A stretch of DNA of 64,000 bases from Lentinus brumalis. Taxonomy: Eukaryota > Basidiomycota > Agaricomycetes > Polyporales > Polyporaceae. Under the pieces are notes generated by a model that was given only the letters and a program-made list of their open reading frames with translations, was not told where the DNA came from and made no database searches. The stretch lies in NCBI GenBank assembly GCA_001792895.1, contig MARA01000002.1, forward strand, positions 1,426,001 to 1,490,000. Direction: 5' to 3'. Positions 1 through 11,909 of this stretch are shown here, one piece after another. Every line of letters begins with the position of its first letter. Positions within the stretch are counted from its first letter, which is position 1. The position numbers and the translations under genes are program-made.

Positions 1-178
1 TGTGTACTATATAAGGACATTGTTCAGTTGCCGAACAAAACCTTTATATGGAACAGATACGCACTCGGAGAAGTCAGGGACGGAAATCAATTGTCAGAAA
101 TTACGCCGCAGAGGCTCGACGGTTCTATTGTTCTCCACCACCTGCTGTCAAATGCGAACAATATGGTAAGTTATTGAG

Positions 179-3100
179 TTAGATCCGTCCTGAATCTGTA
201 CTGCACTCACGTTGATCCTTTGATACCTGTAGGTTCAGTTCTCGTCTCATGCGTTCCCACCACATCAACGTCTCCCTATCCATCTTCTCGAGTCGTTCGT
301 CCTCCTGCGCCAACATCGGATCCATGGGTTGAAGAAGAACATTGGGATCAAAATCCCTCAATAAGCGGATGGTCTCTCTTCCAGAACTGCGGGAGAGCGC
401 AACGTAGATGTTGAACAAGGTCAGTCCTCCTCCTGGTGGGGTGCCAATGTCGACGATGACACAACATAGCGTCTGCCCCTGCGACCTGTAATCTGTAAAT
501 GCGTACGCAGCTGTCATGGGAAGTTGGCGGCGTTTGACCGTCTTTTTCACTTGATGCCGTCCCTCGCCTGGAATCGCCTCTTCAACAACTAGCTCGTAGG
601 TTTTGACCATCGGCTCTATCGGGATCACGCACTCCGGTAAGCCTTCCAGAGCCGTAGCTCGTGTGCGGTCTAATCTGACAAGCACGAATGCAGGAGGTTT
701 TGTCAAAGTGACCACCGGCGCGTCCGGAATGGGTGGTTCGTCCTCGTCCAGAACGATGTCGATAATCTCCCCTCTCGCTCCGTTGGCAACGTCCAGATCG
801 GTCATGACGTTGACCGTCACCATGACTTTCATTCCCACCGCCAGCAAAACCTCATCCGGCAGCCCCGCCTTCTCCCGTCTTCCTCGACCACGAGTTTTCC
901 TAGACGCCGCGACGTAACGTTCAGCAGTGGTGAGTGTCCTTCCGCAGATCGTGTCGTATGCTGGGCAGATAAATAGCTGAACTCCACGGCGTGAACAGTG
1001 CTTCTTCGCGGCCGCGTCATTCCACTGCGTGCGCACAGCATGCCTAGGAGTGACCAAAGCAACATCCCGCCAAGGCTCCGTCTCGAAATTCGGGATTGGA
1101 CATTGGGGATTGGTGAGAACGAGTTTTTGCAGCATGTCGATATCTTCTTGATTGACCTCGTTGTTTCGCAGGCGTCGCAGGAACGCCAACCAAACAGGAT
1201 CTGTCACTCGGACTTGCTCCGTGAGACGGACGACAACTGTGAACTGCTCGTAGATCTCGCGACCTAATGCATCGTCCAACCTGTGGGCGTTGTCCAAAAG
1301 TTCGAAGTGGTATAGCGGTGCGTTTTTGGCGCCTACAACCGGAGGAAACTGATGAAAGTCGCCGCAGAGGATGACGTTGATACCACCAAACGGCTTGTCG
1401 AAGTCCGACACTCCAGTCTTTCCAATCGAAATATTTCGCGAGAGATGAGCGAAGAACGATCGCGAGAACATGGAAGCCTCGTCCAGAATCAGATAGGAAA
1501 CGTCGCGGAGCATCTCTGTAAGCCTTTTTCGCCCTTCTTCAGAAAGTGTACCACCACCGCGCGAAGGTATCATGCCGATGATGTGCGTGGTTTTACCGCC
1601 GATGAGAGATGCGGCGATACCAGTGTAAGCCCCCTTCAGCAGTAGACCAAGATGACCCTTCGCCTCGAAGAAGCGGGTGACAGTTTGGATGACCATAGAC
1701 TTTCCCGTCCCTCCCTCCCCTTGAATCTGCATCAATAGCTGAGGAACATCCTTTCCCGCTAGGGTCTCGCCTAGGTGCCAAGTGATGATTTCGAACGCGC
1801 GACGTTGAGCTGGAAGAAGGTGAGAAGCGTCAACAGCTTGAATAGCAGCCTCGGGACCCAAATCGTCTCTTGTCGAGACATCTCCAGGGCGATCAGACCC
1901 GGGATCGTTCCGGAGGATGGAGACATCACCAGATGAAGCGGTGGAATTGGAAGATGGATTATCAGGCAAGCCTTCTCCTGCCCAACCGGTTGCTTGCCTA
2001 GCAAGAGCAGTTCGCCACTGAGCCAGTTTCTGAAGGTCGTCGCCCACAGGTTGACGAGCTGTTGGCACCCATGCTCCATCGACTGCTGCAAACAACCCAA
2101 CACTTTCTCCTATCTCCACCGCAACACGACCATGAGTTCGATCGGCACCACGAACTTGGGAAGCGATTGCAGCTTGTACCATTTCCTCGGTGATTGTTTG
2201 AGAGCGCTGCTGACTATTGTCCAAGAGCAGAGCAACGTCGATGTCCATCTCGCCGTCATCCTCTTCATCTGCACCCGAGCGGCCTTCGAATGATAGAGGC
2301 TGCTCATCATCGCGCGCTTGATCTGCCGCAATTTTCGCCATATGGTAGTTTTCAATGTTCGACACCATGTTACGGACCGTTTCGCCAGCTCCCTGAAGGA
2401 AATCCTCGAAGGCGGCTTGCCAAGATGTGTAGCCTGCTCGTAAGTCGCTTAACAATCTCCATGGCTTGAATAACATGAGCATGGCCGCAGAGTAGAACTC
2501 CACAGTATCCGGGTTGTTACGACGGGGAAGGGTGTGGTATCCAATGAAATCGGGAAGAGTGTTGTGCCCCTTGGTGCGAATAACTCTGATGACGGAGTCG
2601 CTTTTGGGATGGTCAGGCAAGTACTCCACCCGCAGATTAGGAACTCTACCACGCCGACTTGATCCTTCATCGATTGCTTGATCCCCATCGTCCTCGTCGT
2701 TGGTGTCTCCCGTTCCCTGAAGTTGCTCATCTGACCGTCGTTCACCAGTATTTGCGCGTTCATACGTCTCGATGAAGAACTCGACCAGGTTGTACCCTTC
2801 AAGAGCGTTGCCACGTAGTCGATAATCCGTCACTTGTGAACGAGGAATCAGACTGCCGCGGGAATCAGTTTCAATGGTAATGTTCTCCTCCAGGTTCTCC
2901 GTCTCATCCTGCATGATTAAATGAGTGCTGTGCACGTCCGCTATACTTACAAGTTTCTCACCTGAGGCTGAACACGTCCTGAATTGCCGTCTGCAGATTC
3001 GTTCTCTTCCTCTTCAACGTCTGTACCAACAAGCGGTCTACGAAGACAAATGGTAATCAGACTTCAGTATGTAATCATGACATACACATTATGCCCACGT

Positions 3101-6100
3101 CAACTGACCTGTTTACTGTCTTCAAGTACGGGAATGAACGCAATAGGTACCCAACGAACGTCGGCCAGAAGATGCTTGAGTAGTGGTGAGACTTCTTCGT
3201 GTCACCCCACCCCATCAGGTACGAGTGAACCATCGGCGCAGGTAATTCTTGCTGACGGTTCAGGACATTGATAGAGCGGAACAGTAACATCCGACTGTTC
3301 TCCCGAAGATCATGATGGTACGTTGTGTCCTTGAAATGGTACGCCAACCCCTTTGCCAACAGAGCTGAGCTGTTGTATGACTTTCCTTGCTTCTTAGCGG
3401 CATATCCTGCGACGTAAAACGTGATATTGTTTGTCTCCTGGGTGTTGGTAAGCAACTTGCCATCATTGTTGCAGCGGCAGTAGACTGAAAACGCAGGGAC
3501 GTAGCTGTTCAGGAATCCATACGTCCGACGGGATCGCCACTCCCCGGTTTCTGTCACATAGTCCGTCTCTGAAAGCGGCCAAGGAGCCCGTCGTTTGCAC
3601 TTGAATACCCCTCTTCGATCAGACCGCAAGCACGCCCTCGAGCACGAATGGATCTGCTTTGTTCGAACAACCTCCAATTCGAGCTTCCTCACCGCCTCCT
3701 CGTAGTCAGTGTTGTCTGGATGCGGCGGTCGGGAAAAGGCAACTTCTGGGTTTGCAGGAATACGCAGGAGATCATCGACGGACGACAACCCATCTAGATG
3801 AGAGCGAAAGTGCGTCCGTATGAACGCTGCGACTTTCGCACGAAACGCCTCGCCCCGCAAGAGTGTCTTCATCTCCTCTGCACTTGGAGCGTCCCGTAGC
3901 CACACCAGCAGATGGAAATGCAAAGTTCCTCTCCCTTGGCACTCGACGACGCCAAAGTAAGCATTCACCCAACCAAAAATCCCTTCCTCACGACTGATGC
4001 GTCCAAACTTCTCAGACTTGATACCCAACAGCGTCTCTAGCACCGTGTCAATGAGGAAGTGGAAGAACTTCGCAGCGGCGAAGGGATCTGCTGCAATGTT
4101 CCGTGCACGGCGGCTCTTGTCAGGGCCACGACTGGCTTGATCGGCGAAGTCATCAAGGTCAATCTCTTCTCCGGCAAAGAGTTGTGCGATGGGATCATGT
4201 AGGTCGTCAGGATTGATCGTCAGCCAGAGAGAAGGGAAGCCCAGAGCGATTGAAGTTGACCAGATTTGCGAACGGAGGCGAATGCGCGAAGCATCCGAAC
4301 CAAGAACACGGCTCGCGGTTGCATTCAACTGCTTCTTGAAGGTAGAGATGACTGGGTTGGTTGGTCGCTGACCCGATTCTTCTTCTTTTGCTGCCTTTGC
4401 GAAGTCCTCGATCGTCAAAGATGAAAGTTCTCGGGCGATTGCAGCAAAATTTGTAGCCTTCATCTGGATACGAGCCGACCTCAGTGCCTGCCTCCGCTGC
4501 TTGATGCTACAAGCGGTGAATGCAAACGACCCGTGTCTCCGAAACCTCCGATCATGATACTCCAGCAACCACCGAACGTGCTCGTCAAATGGTACCGGAA
4601 CGGCACGCGGTGCCTCGATTCCACCCGTCCCGAATGGAAAAAGGGTAGGAAAAGCCTTCTCCCAGAAGTTATCCCTCGATGACTGAGATGTGCGTGGTCC
4701 ATTGAACGATGCTCGTGCTTCATCGGCATTCAACCCAAAGTCCTGGACTGCCCGCTCTCCATGCCGGACGACGTACCCTCCTTCTCTCCCCTCCTTCCAC
4801 AGGTTCGCAAGACCCCATGCCATCAGCTCAGTAGGTGTGATGTTCGACAAGTCCGTGTCCATGACACCGAGGTACTGCAAGGGTATGACATCGGGCTGCT
4901 CCATTGCTACATCTGAAGTGCAACGTGAGTCATCCACTTTTTTCAGACATGTTCGAAGCATCTCCCGTATCAGAACAAACATGCTCACCTTGACCATCGT
5001 CACCAGGTACCGGCATACTCGCTGCACCACTAGGAAGAGGGACCGGTTCTTCGCCTCCATCGGGAACATAGGTGTCATTCTCCAGCTCTACAACAGACGC
5101 GTCGGTCTCCTGACGCAGTGTCACCAGGACTTCTTCGGGTATGTCGTCTTCAGGTAATGCTTGCAAGCGTGCTTCATCAACCTCGATATCTCCGTAGTAC
5201 TGAGGGTTGTGTTCCTTTAACCACAGGAGCGCAGCGCGTATGCACTGCCGGCGGACACGGAACGTCGAACGCAACCAGTTCTTCGGCAAAGCTCCAGGAC
5301 CGACGTATGTCACGGACAGAACACGCGATAGTACCGCGGGCATCTGAGGCATCAATCGGCCCTCCACCATGTCCGCAATCTTTTCGGTGTTCAAGTCGAA
5401 CGAAGTAACATTCCCCCTCATCGCTTCTTGCAGCGAGTCAAGGTCAGATCCTCCGCGCCTGTCCTTTGGAAACAACTTCACCACAAACACTCGTGGATAG
5501 ACACGCCCGATAAGAAGTCTTTCAGGAAGTGTAAGAACCGAGAGCTCTTGGGGGACTGGTCCCAGCCACAACGAGTTTGCGAGAGAGTACATCGGCGGCT
5601 CCTCTTTAGCCTTCGACAGCTCTGAGAAGCACGACCGACAAACTGCAACAGCGACGGCCCCGTCTTCCTGTTCGATACATCCTGATCGCTCCAATAGCAG
5701 ACCATGGACAAGTTCTTGTGCAGGATGTGCGCTTCCATGACTAGGCTTCAGGCGGTGAGTGTTTGGAAGCTCAGCCAGCGATACTGATCGCACGCCGTCT
5801 GCTCGAACCGCCCTCAGCCTAGCACATACAGCGCACACCTGTTCCTCCAGTGCAGCATTTGATGTAGCATCCATGAAGATACGATACCGGGACTTCACCT
5901 GCTCTTCCGAAGGGAGATTCATGAACCGATCAATGTTCCGCCTTCCAGCTTCCTCTTCTCTCTGGCGACGCTCCTCTCGTTCCCTTGCTCTTCGGTTTCT
6001 CATATACTCCTTACGCCGATTTCGCTGATCCTGTCGACGCGAGATTCTTGCACCAATCTTCCTGGCTACGGCCTCCCGAACGCGCTGATGTACGTCCTCT

Positions 6101-6246
6101 TCGCACTGGTACAACACAAAGTCAACCAGTCCGTCCTTCCTACTCCGCACGTAGTAGGACAAGTGACTGCTGTCCCCTATAGCCCCAAGAAGCTCCGCAC
6201 AAGTCAAGCAAGATGCAATTTCTGCCGTTAATGGTCCAGGATCCAT
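179..6246 (-). CDS. Helitron Rep-helicase (DUF6570 + HUH Rep + PIF1-type helicase)
   Basis: This is the transposase of a rolling-circle element; it nicks and unwinds one DNA strand. Exons at 6246-4989, 4912-3109, 3037-2962 and 2908-179 join in frame across introns of 76, 71 and 53 bp to give 1955 residues without a stop. The N-terminal 420 residues match the DUF6570 region found before fungal Helitron Reps. The Rep part has the HUH motif in GRGTLHFHLLVWL and the tyrosine/lysine motif YVAGYAAKK. The helicase part has Walker A GEGGTGKS, Walker B LILDEASM, and late motifs TDYRSQGQTL and YVALSRSSGRE. All catalytic motifs are present, so the element looks capable of autonomous movement. The start at 6246 is the first ATG giving this frame; a short upstream exon is possible. 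Confidence 0.93.
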
Positions 6247-6484
6247 GACGCCGGCAGAGAGCAGGGAGTGCGGCAGTCTGCAGAGAGTGGCGGGTCCGAG
6301 TCACAATCACAACTATCTCCCAATAACTGCACTAACGCGTCTTTGTTTGCTAGATACTCCAGATCCCGAAACACTTGGCAAAGCCTGCCCGACACCATGA
6401 CTCTACGCACCCCTAACCACCAGCGCTCACAGTAAGTTCAGCCATACCATATCTGACCGGAGGGCCTGACCGAGCCTTCCCAGT

Positions 6485-6491
6485 TATATAA
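6485..6491 (+). promoter_or_regulatory. TATA box of the Helitron companion gene
   Basis: TATATAA lies about 61 bp before the ATG at 6552, in a C/T-rich leader typical of fungal promoters. The 305 bp between the ATGs at 6246 (minus) and 6552 (plus) act as a shared divergent promoter region. Confidence 0.5.
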
Positions 6492-6551
6492 GCTCGAACG
6501 TCCCTCACACGCACCCCATCTACAACTCCCACCTCTAAATTCATTATAATC

Positions 6552-7809
6552 ATGCTCGTTCCCGACGACAACTCTTCCTCTCACTCAGCCGATACTCCTC
6601 GGACCCCCGAAAACCAACCACAAGCCTCGGGCGATCCGGAGTCACTGTCCCAAACCTCCACCGCTTCTACGGGCACAACCACCACTGCACAATGTACGTA
6701 GCGTCACCGTCTCTGTTGCAGATAACTTGTCCACAACTCTCCGTACTCAGCAACCATTGATTTCAACACCGTAAACATAACTAACGCTCTCAACAATCTG
6801 CTGCGCTCCCCCTGGTATGTCGGCAACCCTAACCTTCCTAAGAACGTCAAATGGTTGGCCACTGGAAATACCTCGACACTCGTTCGTGCGGATAACGAAG
6901 AACAAGCCGAGATCGAATTCATCGGTCAGATCGACAGCAAGGACACCACCTTCTCCCTCTATGTCGATGGAGGATGGAAACCAGCATTCCGCGAGAAAAC
7001 TCCCTTCGCCAGCGTCAAGGCTCGAGGACGGCTCATCAAACCTGAACGCACCAAATGGGAACCCGTCGCTCAGATCTGGAATGCTCAGATCAACGGCTTC
7101 CAAGCGCTGCAAAACACTAAGAAGACCAAAGGTGCGGCTCCAGTCCACACACTTGTCGACAACGAAGGTTGCATCAAGTTACGCCACATCATTTTCGAGG
7201 TATGTCACCATTGAACACTTCCGACTTGTTCCCTGCTCATAGACGGCAAACCAGGACACACGTCTGAAGAACAACCAACCAACTGACCTCGATTCTGACG
7301 ACGACCTGGACGACCTTGACGAAAACTGTACAGTGGCCCCAGCCCTCTCGCATGCGCCAAACAATTGCTGACCTTACCACCACTCTGTAGCGCCCTTCCA
7401 CATGAAACAGTGGCCCTGCACGACGCCGGAAGCCCGTGAGGAGCTTGACAAGATCATCGAGGAAGGCGTGCTCAAGGGCAACGTCATCCCAGCGTACCAC
7501 ATGGGTGACGGCGACAACCTCATTCAGCCGACCGACTACCGAAAGTGCCTCTCGGGTGCACTCGTGCTCGTTAAGGCTTCCATTACGTTCCAGAACATCG
7601 CAGGCTCATCCAAGCAAGGCGAAGACAAACGCCCCGGGGACAACTGGTATGCCGAGATCAGAGAGATCCGTGTAATCAGTCCTCCTCTCCCCCCCCTACC
7701 TCTCCTGCCAAAAGACGTGCCAAAGAAGCCATTCGCAACCAGCAAAAGAAGGTCCGCCAGACGTAGACACCGGTACGCACACCTCACTCGTCAGTATAAC
7801 GCTCACTGA
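6552..7809 (+). CDS. Unrecognised Helitron-adjacent protein, possibly nucleic-acid binding
   Basis: Four exons (6552-6693, 6751-7199, 7243-7327, 7391-7809) join in frame to 364 residues across introns of 57, 43 and 63 bp. I do not recognise the family. Residues 1-48 are Ser/Thr-rich and disordered. A central segment of about 150 residues is rich in alternating beta-like strands (for example KARGRLIKPERTKWEPVAQIW). A short acidic linker (DSDDDLDDLDEN) follows, then a second beta-like block (SGALVLVKASITFQ) and a basic C-terminus. Position next to an intact Helitron suggests an accessory gene, and the beta-rich halves with a basic tail would suit an OB-fold single-strand binder; that is inference. 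A C8 tract at 7689-7696 lies just before the tail. The alternative frame there ends in a more lysine/arginine-rich tail stopping at about 7768, so the last 40 residues are uncertain. Confidence 0.6.
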
Positions 7810-8230
7810 CATGAGTCGGAATGACCCTTGACTAGTCACCACATCATGCCTCCAGCTATACGAATTTCACTCCCTATGCTGTAACGTGAACCTCCCCTTC
7901 TACTTACGAAGTACCTCCCGTTTCACGAACTTGATCGTGCTGATGAACCCTGTCTGTAACTTGATGTCTACGCACTACTTACCAATGACATGTATTCACC
8001 TCTACGTATGATACATCTGCGAAATATTCGCCGACTACAACCCAAACGTCGTCATCTGTGCTCTAACGAGCAAGGGTAACGCCGAGGCACGGCGCTTTTC
8101 GAGTATAACCTTTCATCGCGCCGTTTGGTCAGTTTGGTTGCGCACTACTGAGGGAGACTGCTTCCGATGCTCATGCTTGCTCATGCTGAGGAGTCCGGGC
8201 TGTCCCCTGGCACAGGTACTTACTGTACTT

Positions 8231-8280
8231 ACCCCTACCAGTCACTACCTCTCAGTACTGGTGACATCATCAGTAGGGGT
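8231..8280. repeat. Imperfect hairpin between Helitron region and decayed gene
   Basis: ACCCCTAC (8231-8238) pairs with GTAGGGGT (8273-8280), and ACCAGT (8237-8242) pairs with ACTGGT (8257-8262) inside it. The stretch 7810-8408 has no gene I can support. The hairpin could be part of a transposon end. Confidence 0.3.
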
Positions 8281-8408
8281 GGTATAGGCCACCATTGAAA
8301 CCTCCATACCCTATCACTGCGAGTGGTCTTCCAATTCTTCCAGCACGGAGTGCATACTCTCGATTTCAAGGACGGTGCGCGCTCACGCGCTCAGCGACGA
8401 GGCTCCAT

Positions 8409-9269
8409 GAATGATGAAAACACGACCGGGCCTCTTTCCATGGCGGTGTTTAGGGAACTCGTCGAGCACCTCCGCTCACATGATCCTGTCCAGGTATGAC
8501 ACGTAAGTACTATCTCTCTAATGCTAGTGCTGATGGTCATTGTGCAGGGATTCTCGCGTTCAGAACACGCTTCTCAATCTGCTCATGCACCGCGTCACAT
8601 CCGTCCTTGATCGCGAGACGGAGAGGATCCTACTGATCCCAGAGTACGACATATTGGTTGCAGCAGAGAGTTCAGAGGCAATCAAGAAGCCCAGGTTAGT
8701 ACACCATGTCTTCGTTCGCGTAGCTGCGGCGAATTTCGCAAGTGAGTTGCATCCTTCGTGGCGACATGCACAGCGTACTGATCATCGGCTTAGAATCCAT
8801 ACTCGCAGACCCTGTTGGCGTTTTGGACCTCGAGGGCAAGCAGTTGATGAACACAGTTCCTTTGGAGCTCGAGGGCCAGGAGTTGCTGAACACGTTAACC
8901 ATCATGCACGTCTTTGAGGCCAAACTACATCATGAGTTCCTAGGGTCGATTTACTACGCCCTTCGAGAGATCAAAGCCTGGTGCACGAAAACCGGGTGGG
9001 TTACCCGTAGTTCATTTGCTTCATCCAAGATTAACTGGGCATCTAGGAAGTCGCATGGTAGAGGCGCAATAACTTTCTGGAATCATTGGATAAACCTTTC
9101 TTACAAGCCACCCGAGAGTCCAAACACGCGTGCTGTTCACAGCGCGAGCCATGACAAGATATTCCACGTGGATGGTGTGAATGCTAATCTGGGCTTATTG
9201 CTCGACATGGTAGGAGTTCGCCCCGCAACTACGTGCGACATGCTGACTGACACGGTGCGCGCAGGTTGA
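8409..9269 (+). pseudogene. Decayed or multi-exon gene of unknown family
   Basis: An ATG at 8409 opens a short coding-like stretch (FRELVEHLRSHDPVQ). A likely intron follows, then a good coding stretch at 8549-8693 (DSRVQNTLLNLLMHRV and ILLIPEYDILVAAESSEAIK). Another frame carries coding-like sequence at 8742-9000 (ESILADPVGVLDLEGKQ, FEAKLHHEFLGSIYYALREI). The pieces are in different frames and I found no set of splice sites joining all of them. I read it as a broken gene, although a functional gene with unusual introns cannot be excluded. I do not recognise the family. Confidence 0.35.
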
Positions 9270-10476
9270 GAACTCGACAAATGATGCTCATGAGTAATGG
9301 GAAGGGGCCTGAAGTCGTGTTCCCAGCTGGCACGCATCTTTGTATGACAAGTCTTCCGTTTTAGTTCAAATTGATCGGCCATTGAAAACATCTAAAGCAG
9401 GGACCATTCGGCAAGCGGGCCTACCTGGCCAGTACTACCCCTGTGCAGTATCTGTACTCTTTACGACCCGTTGCCTTGTTTGATGCTGCCCGCCCAGACT
9501 TTCGAGATTGTGTGACGGTGGACGTCTGCCCTCAACCAGTCGGATTCAGCATCATTCACCAGTGGTACGCTCGGTATCGAGTCATCGCGCTACTGGTCAG
9601 TTCTGGCAGACTTGAAGCTCCTTGTGCAAGCGGCAGAGGAGGAGGATAGTCCGGAGTTGGACTTCTCGGCGCGACAAATACAAGCTCATGTGGCGCTGAC
9701 ACTCCCGGTGACCCCGTAGACTCTTCAATTTCATCAGGCATACTCAACGCTAATGAGCTCATGAGCGCACCGCGCACCGGAAGCGCACCGGCGGCCGCGT
9801 GTCGACGTCTATCAATGATTTTTCAATTCCCCGGAAGGCTGCGTTCGACTTCACTCTCTTAGCAAATCGACGAGTGTGGGTCTGAAACATAGGTATCGTA
9901 GTCGCCAACATTGGACGAACGCAAATTTGATTGACCCATTGCATATTCTCTCTGTCTAGAACATCTACGCTCGAGCAAGGGGCGTCTGCATCTGCGCCAA
10001 GCGTGGCAGCATTGGCTATCGTTCAACGCGTTCGCCGCAGCCTGTGAGACATGCGCCATGCAAACTAGATGGGAGCGTCGGGTCTTGCTTTGCGAGGCGG
10101 CTGCTGCGGGTGGGGAACGCAGCTGTGTGATCGGCCATGCGCGGCTTGCGAAAGGGCTTGGAGGGGCTCCTGATGCGTGCCCCTCGTCCTGGCGGTCCGC
10201 CAAAGGTATAGCCATCAAGTGCAATGTGGTGAGTTAATTATCTTGCCACCTGGCAGCTTGTGTTCCGTCCCCTTTACATTTGCCACCATCTGTACATACT
10301 CTGCCGTCTCTCCCCTCCCCCCCTTCGTGCGGCCTGTCCTCGTCCGGTGCCAGAGTCCTATTCCGCATCTTGCTCTTTTGCTGCACATTCACCCGGCTCA
10401 AACGCGACTCTATCGCCTGCGACTGTAGCCGGAAACACCTACGGTCCCAATTCCAATCTCTGTCTCTCTGGGGATC
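9270..10476. other. Stretch without a supported gene
   Basis: Only short overlapping ORFs without splice support or recognisable motifs are seen on either strand. The last 200 bp are pyrimidine-rich and could be the old promoter of the pseudogene that follows. Confidence 0.5.
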
Positions 10477-11410
10477 ATGGACACTCGTCCCACGAACGTA
10501 GATGACAGTGATTTCAGCGCCATATATTACGCAACGAACGAATCCTGGAACCACCGACAGGACCAATCTCATTTTCAGGGAGGGACGTTTACCGAAGGCT
10601 TCACGAACGCGCGGTTGGAGTTGCGATTCAACGGTTGGTTTCCTCCTACTATCGACTTCTACATATCATGCTTAGCGACGCTGTCAGGCACTAGCGTAAC
10701 AGTGTATGGGATCGCGACTCCCCGACCGTCGGGAAATCGGACAGCGGTGCCCCCGTCAGTAGCGTTCTCCGTCGATGACGGCATCCCGACCACAGTCGTG
10801 GGTGATCCCGGTGTGCAGAACGGGGAGACCGCGCACCAGTTCTACCTCTCGCCGGCACTCCCGCCAAGGGAACATATCCTGCGAATCAATGTCACGTACG
10901 GGGAAGAGGACTGGCCATTCGTATTGGACTACATACAGTATGTGCCCTCAACTGAGTCAGGCGCAGCTTCTGGATGGGGTCCGACAGAAGGAGGGTTATC
11001 TGCCGCAGCGCCGAAGCACCCGGGAGCACCTGTCGCTGCGATTGTCGGGAGTCACTGCGTGAGGGGGGTACGTCGCGCAGGGGATACGAGACTATGCGAG
11101 ACGATCTTGCAAGATGTCGTGCCGGCCTTCGCGAGACGATCTTGACAGGTGCGCACGAGGTTAGCGAGGTTACCCCGCGCAGTCTCGGGTGGCAGCAGCG
11201 GGATTGGCTGCTTGTGGCAGCACGAGGTGGAACGAGACGGCCTCGAACGGGCAGCGCGAGGTCGAGCGAGCAGGTCTCGAGCGGTACAAGCAAAGCTGTG
11301 CGAGAAGGTCTCGCTCTGGCGCAACGAGACAGTGCAAGCTATACCGTGTATGGTATGTGGCTAGACAACATACTACGCCCACCTCGAATACCACGTCACA
11401 CAGATCCTAG
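10477..11410 (+). pseudogene. Broken fungal membrane-receptor-like gene (lectin-like ectodomain)
   Basis: The first 150 codons from the ATG at 10477 encode the beta-rich extracellular domain common to many basidiomycete single-pass membrane proteins: NVDDSD near the start, a repeated W/G pattern, FYLSPALPPREHILRI, and a closing VLDYIQYVPS. In intact relatives a Ser/Thr linker, a GAIVGG-type membrane helix and a cytosolic tail follow. Here the linker runs into VAAIVGS and then loses the hydrophobic helix. Downstream, heptad-like cytosolic repeats (HEVERDGLER, QREVERAGLER, GLRET) appear in two different frames between 11,050 and 11,330. The gene therefore seems to have lost its membrane segment and shifted frame. 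Confidence 0.55.
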
Positions 11411-11909
11411 ATACATGACAACCAGATGCAATTGTAGAGATGGAGATACAAGATAGATTGGCTCTAGGTTCCGGAAGTCAGTATGGCGTCATATCACAAT
11501 TTGGTGTCAGGCTGCCCGTCAACTTGGAGGTCCAACCGTGAACACTGTACAGCGCTGCCTAGCATGTATGTCTATGTCGAATTAGTATCCACGCAAGACA
11601 TGTTGACAAGGACGTACATGGTGCGGGTGACCATAGAACGCGCATCACGGGCCCTTCAGACCTCCGCGTAAACCCGGATCGCGCCCGGCGGTATCGACAG
11701 GTCGCGCTCTGTAAGCGGCGTTTTGATGCATATGGCATGGTGCGCCTGCAATGCCTAGCGGTGAGCTTGGACCCGGGAGGCGAACCTGGCCGAGGCTCGT
11801 AGCGGTAGCCGAGGCCTCCATGGCTGAGATGCGAGGTTCGCGTTCAGGATTCTGGATAAAAGGAGGTCTGCATAGCAGACGAGAACGGTCAGTGACTCAG
11901 CTCTCACAT
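11411..11909. other. Stretch without a supported gene upstream of the Tnp2 companion gene
   Basis: No ORF with splice or motif support. This should contain the promoter of the gene at 11910 and perhaps one end of the Tnp2 element; I found no CACTA-type terminal repeat. Confidence 0.4.

Larger units (their letters stand above)
1..7809 (-). mobile_element. Helitron (rolling-circle transposon), outer ends not resolved
   Basis: The element is defined by its intact Rep-helicase gene on the minus strand. A divergently transcribed companion gene lies just beyond the Rep-helicase start. Helitrons begin with TC, end in CTRR after a short hairpin, and make no target duplication, so their ends are hard to place in one sequence. 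I could not fix either end: the 3' end may lie left of position 1, and the 5' end somewhere between about 6.4 and 8.3 kb. The stated limits cover the two genes only. Confidence 0.7.

Noticed and set aside
1..178. Helitron 3' terminus with the small GTTC/GAAC hairpin near position 25-36
   Set aside because: The stem is only 4 bp and no CTRR end follows at the usual distance, so the end cannot be placed.
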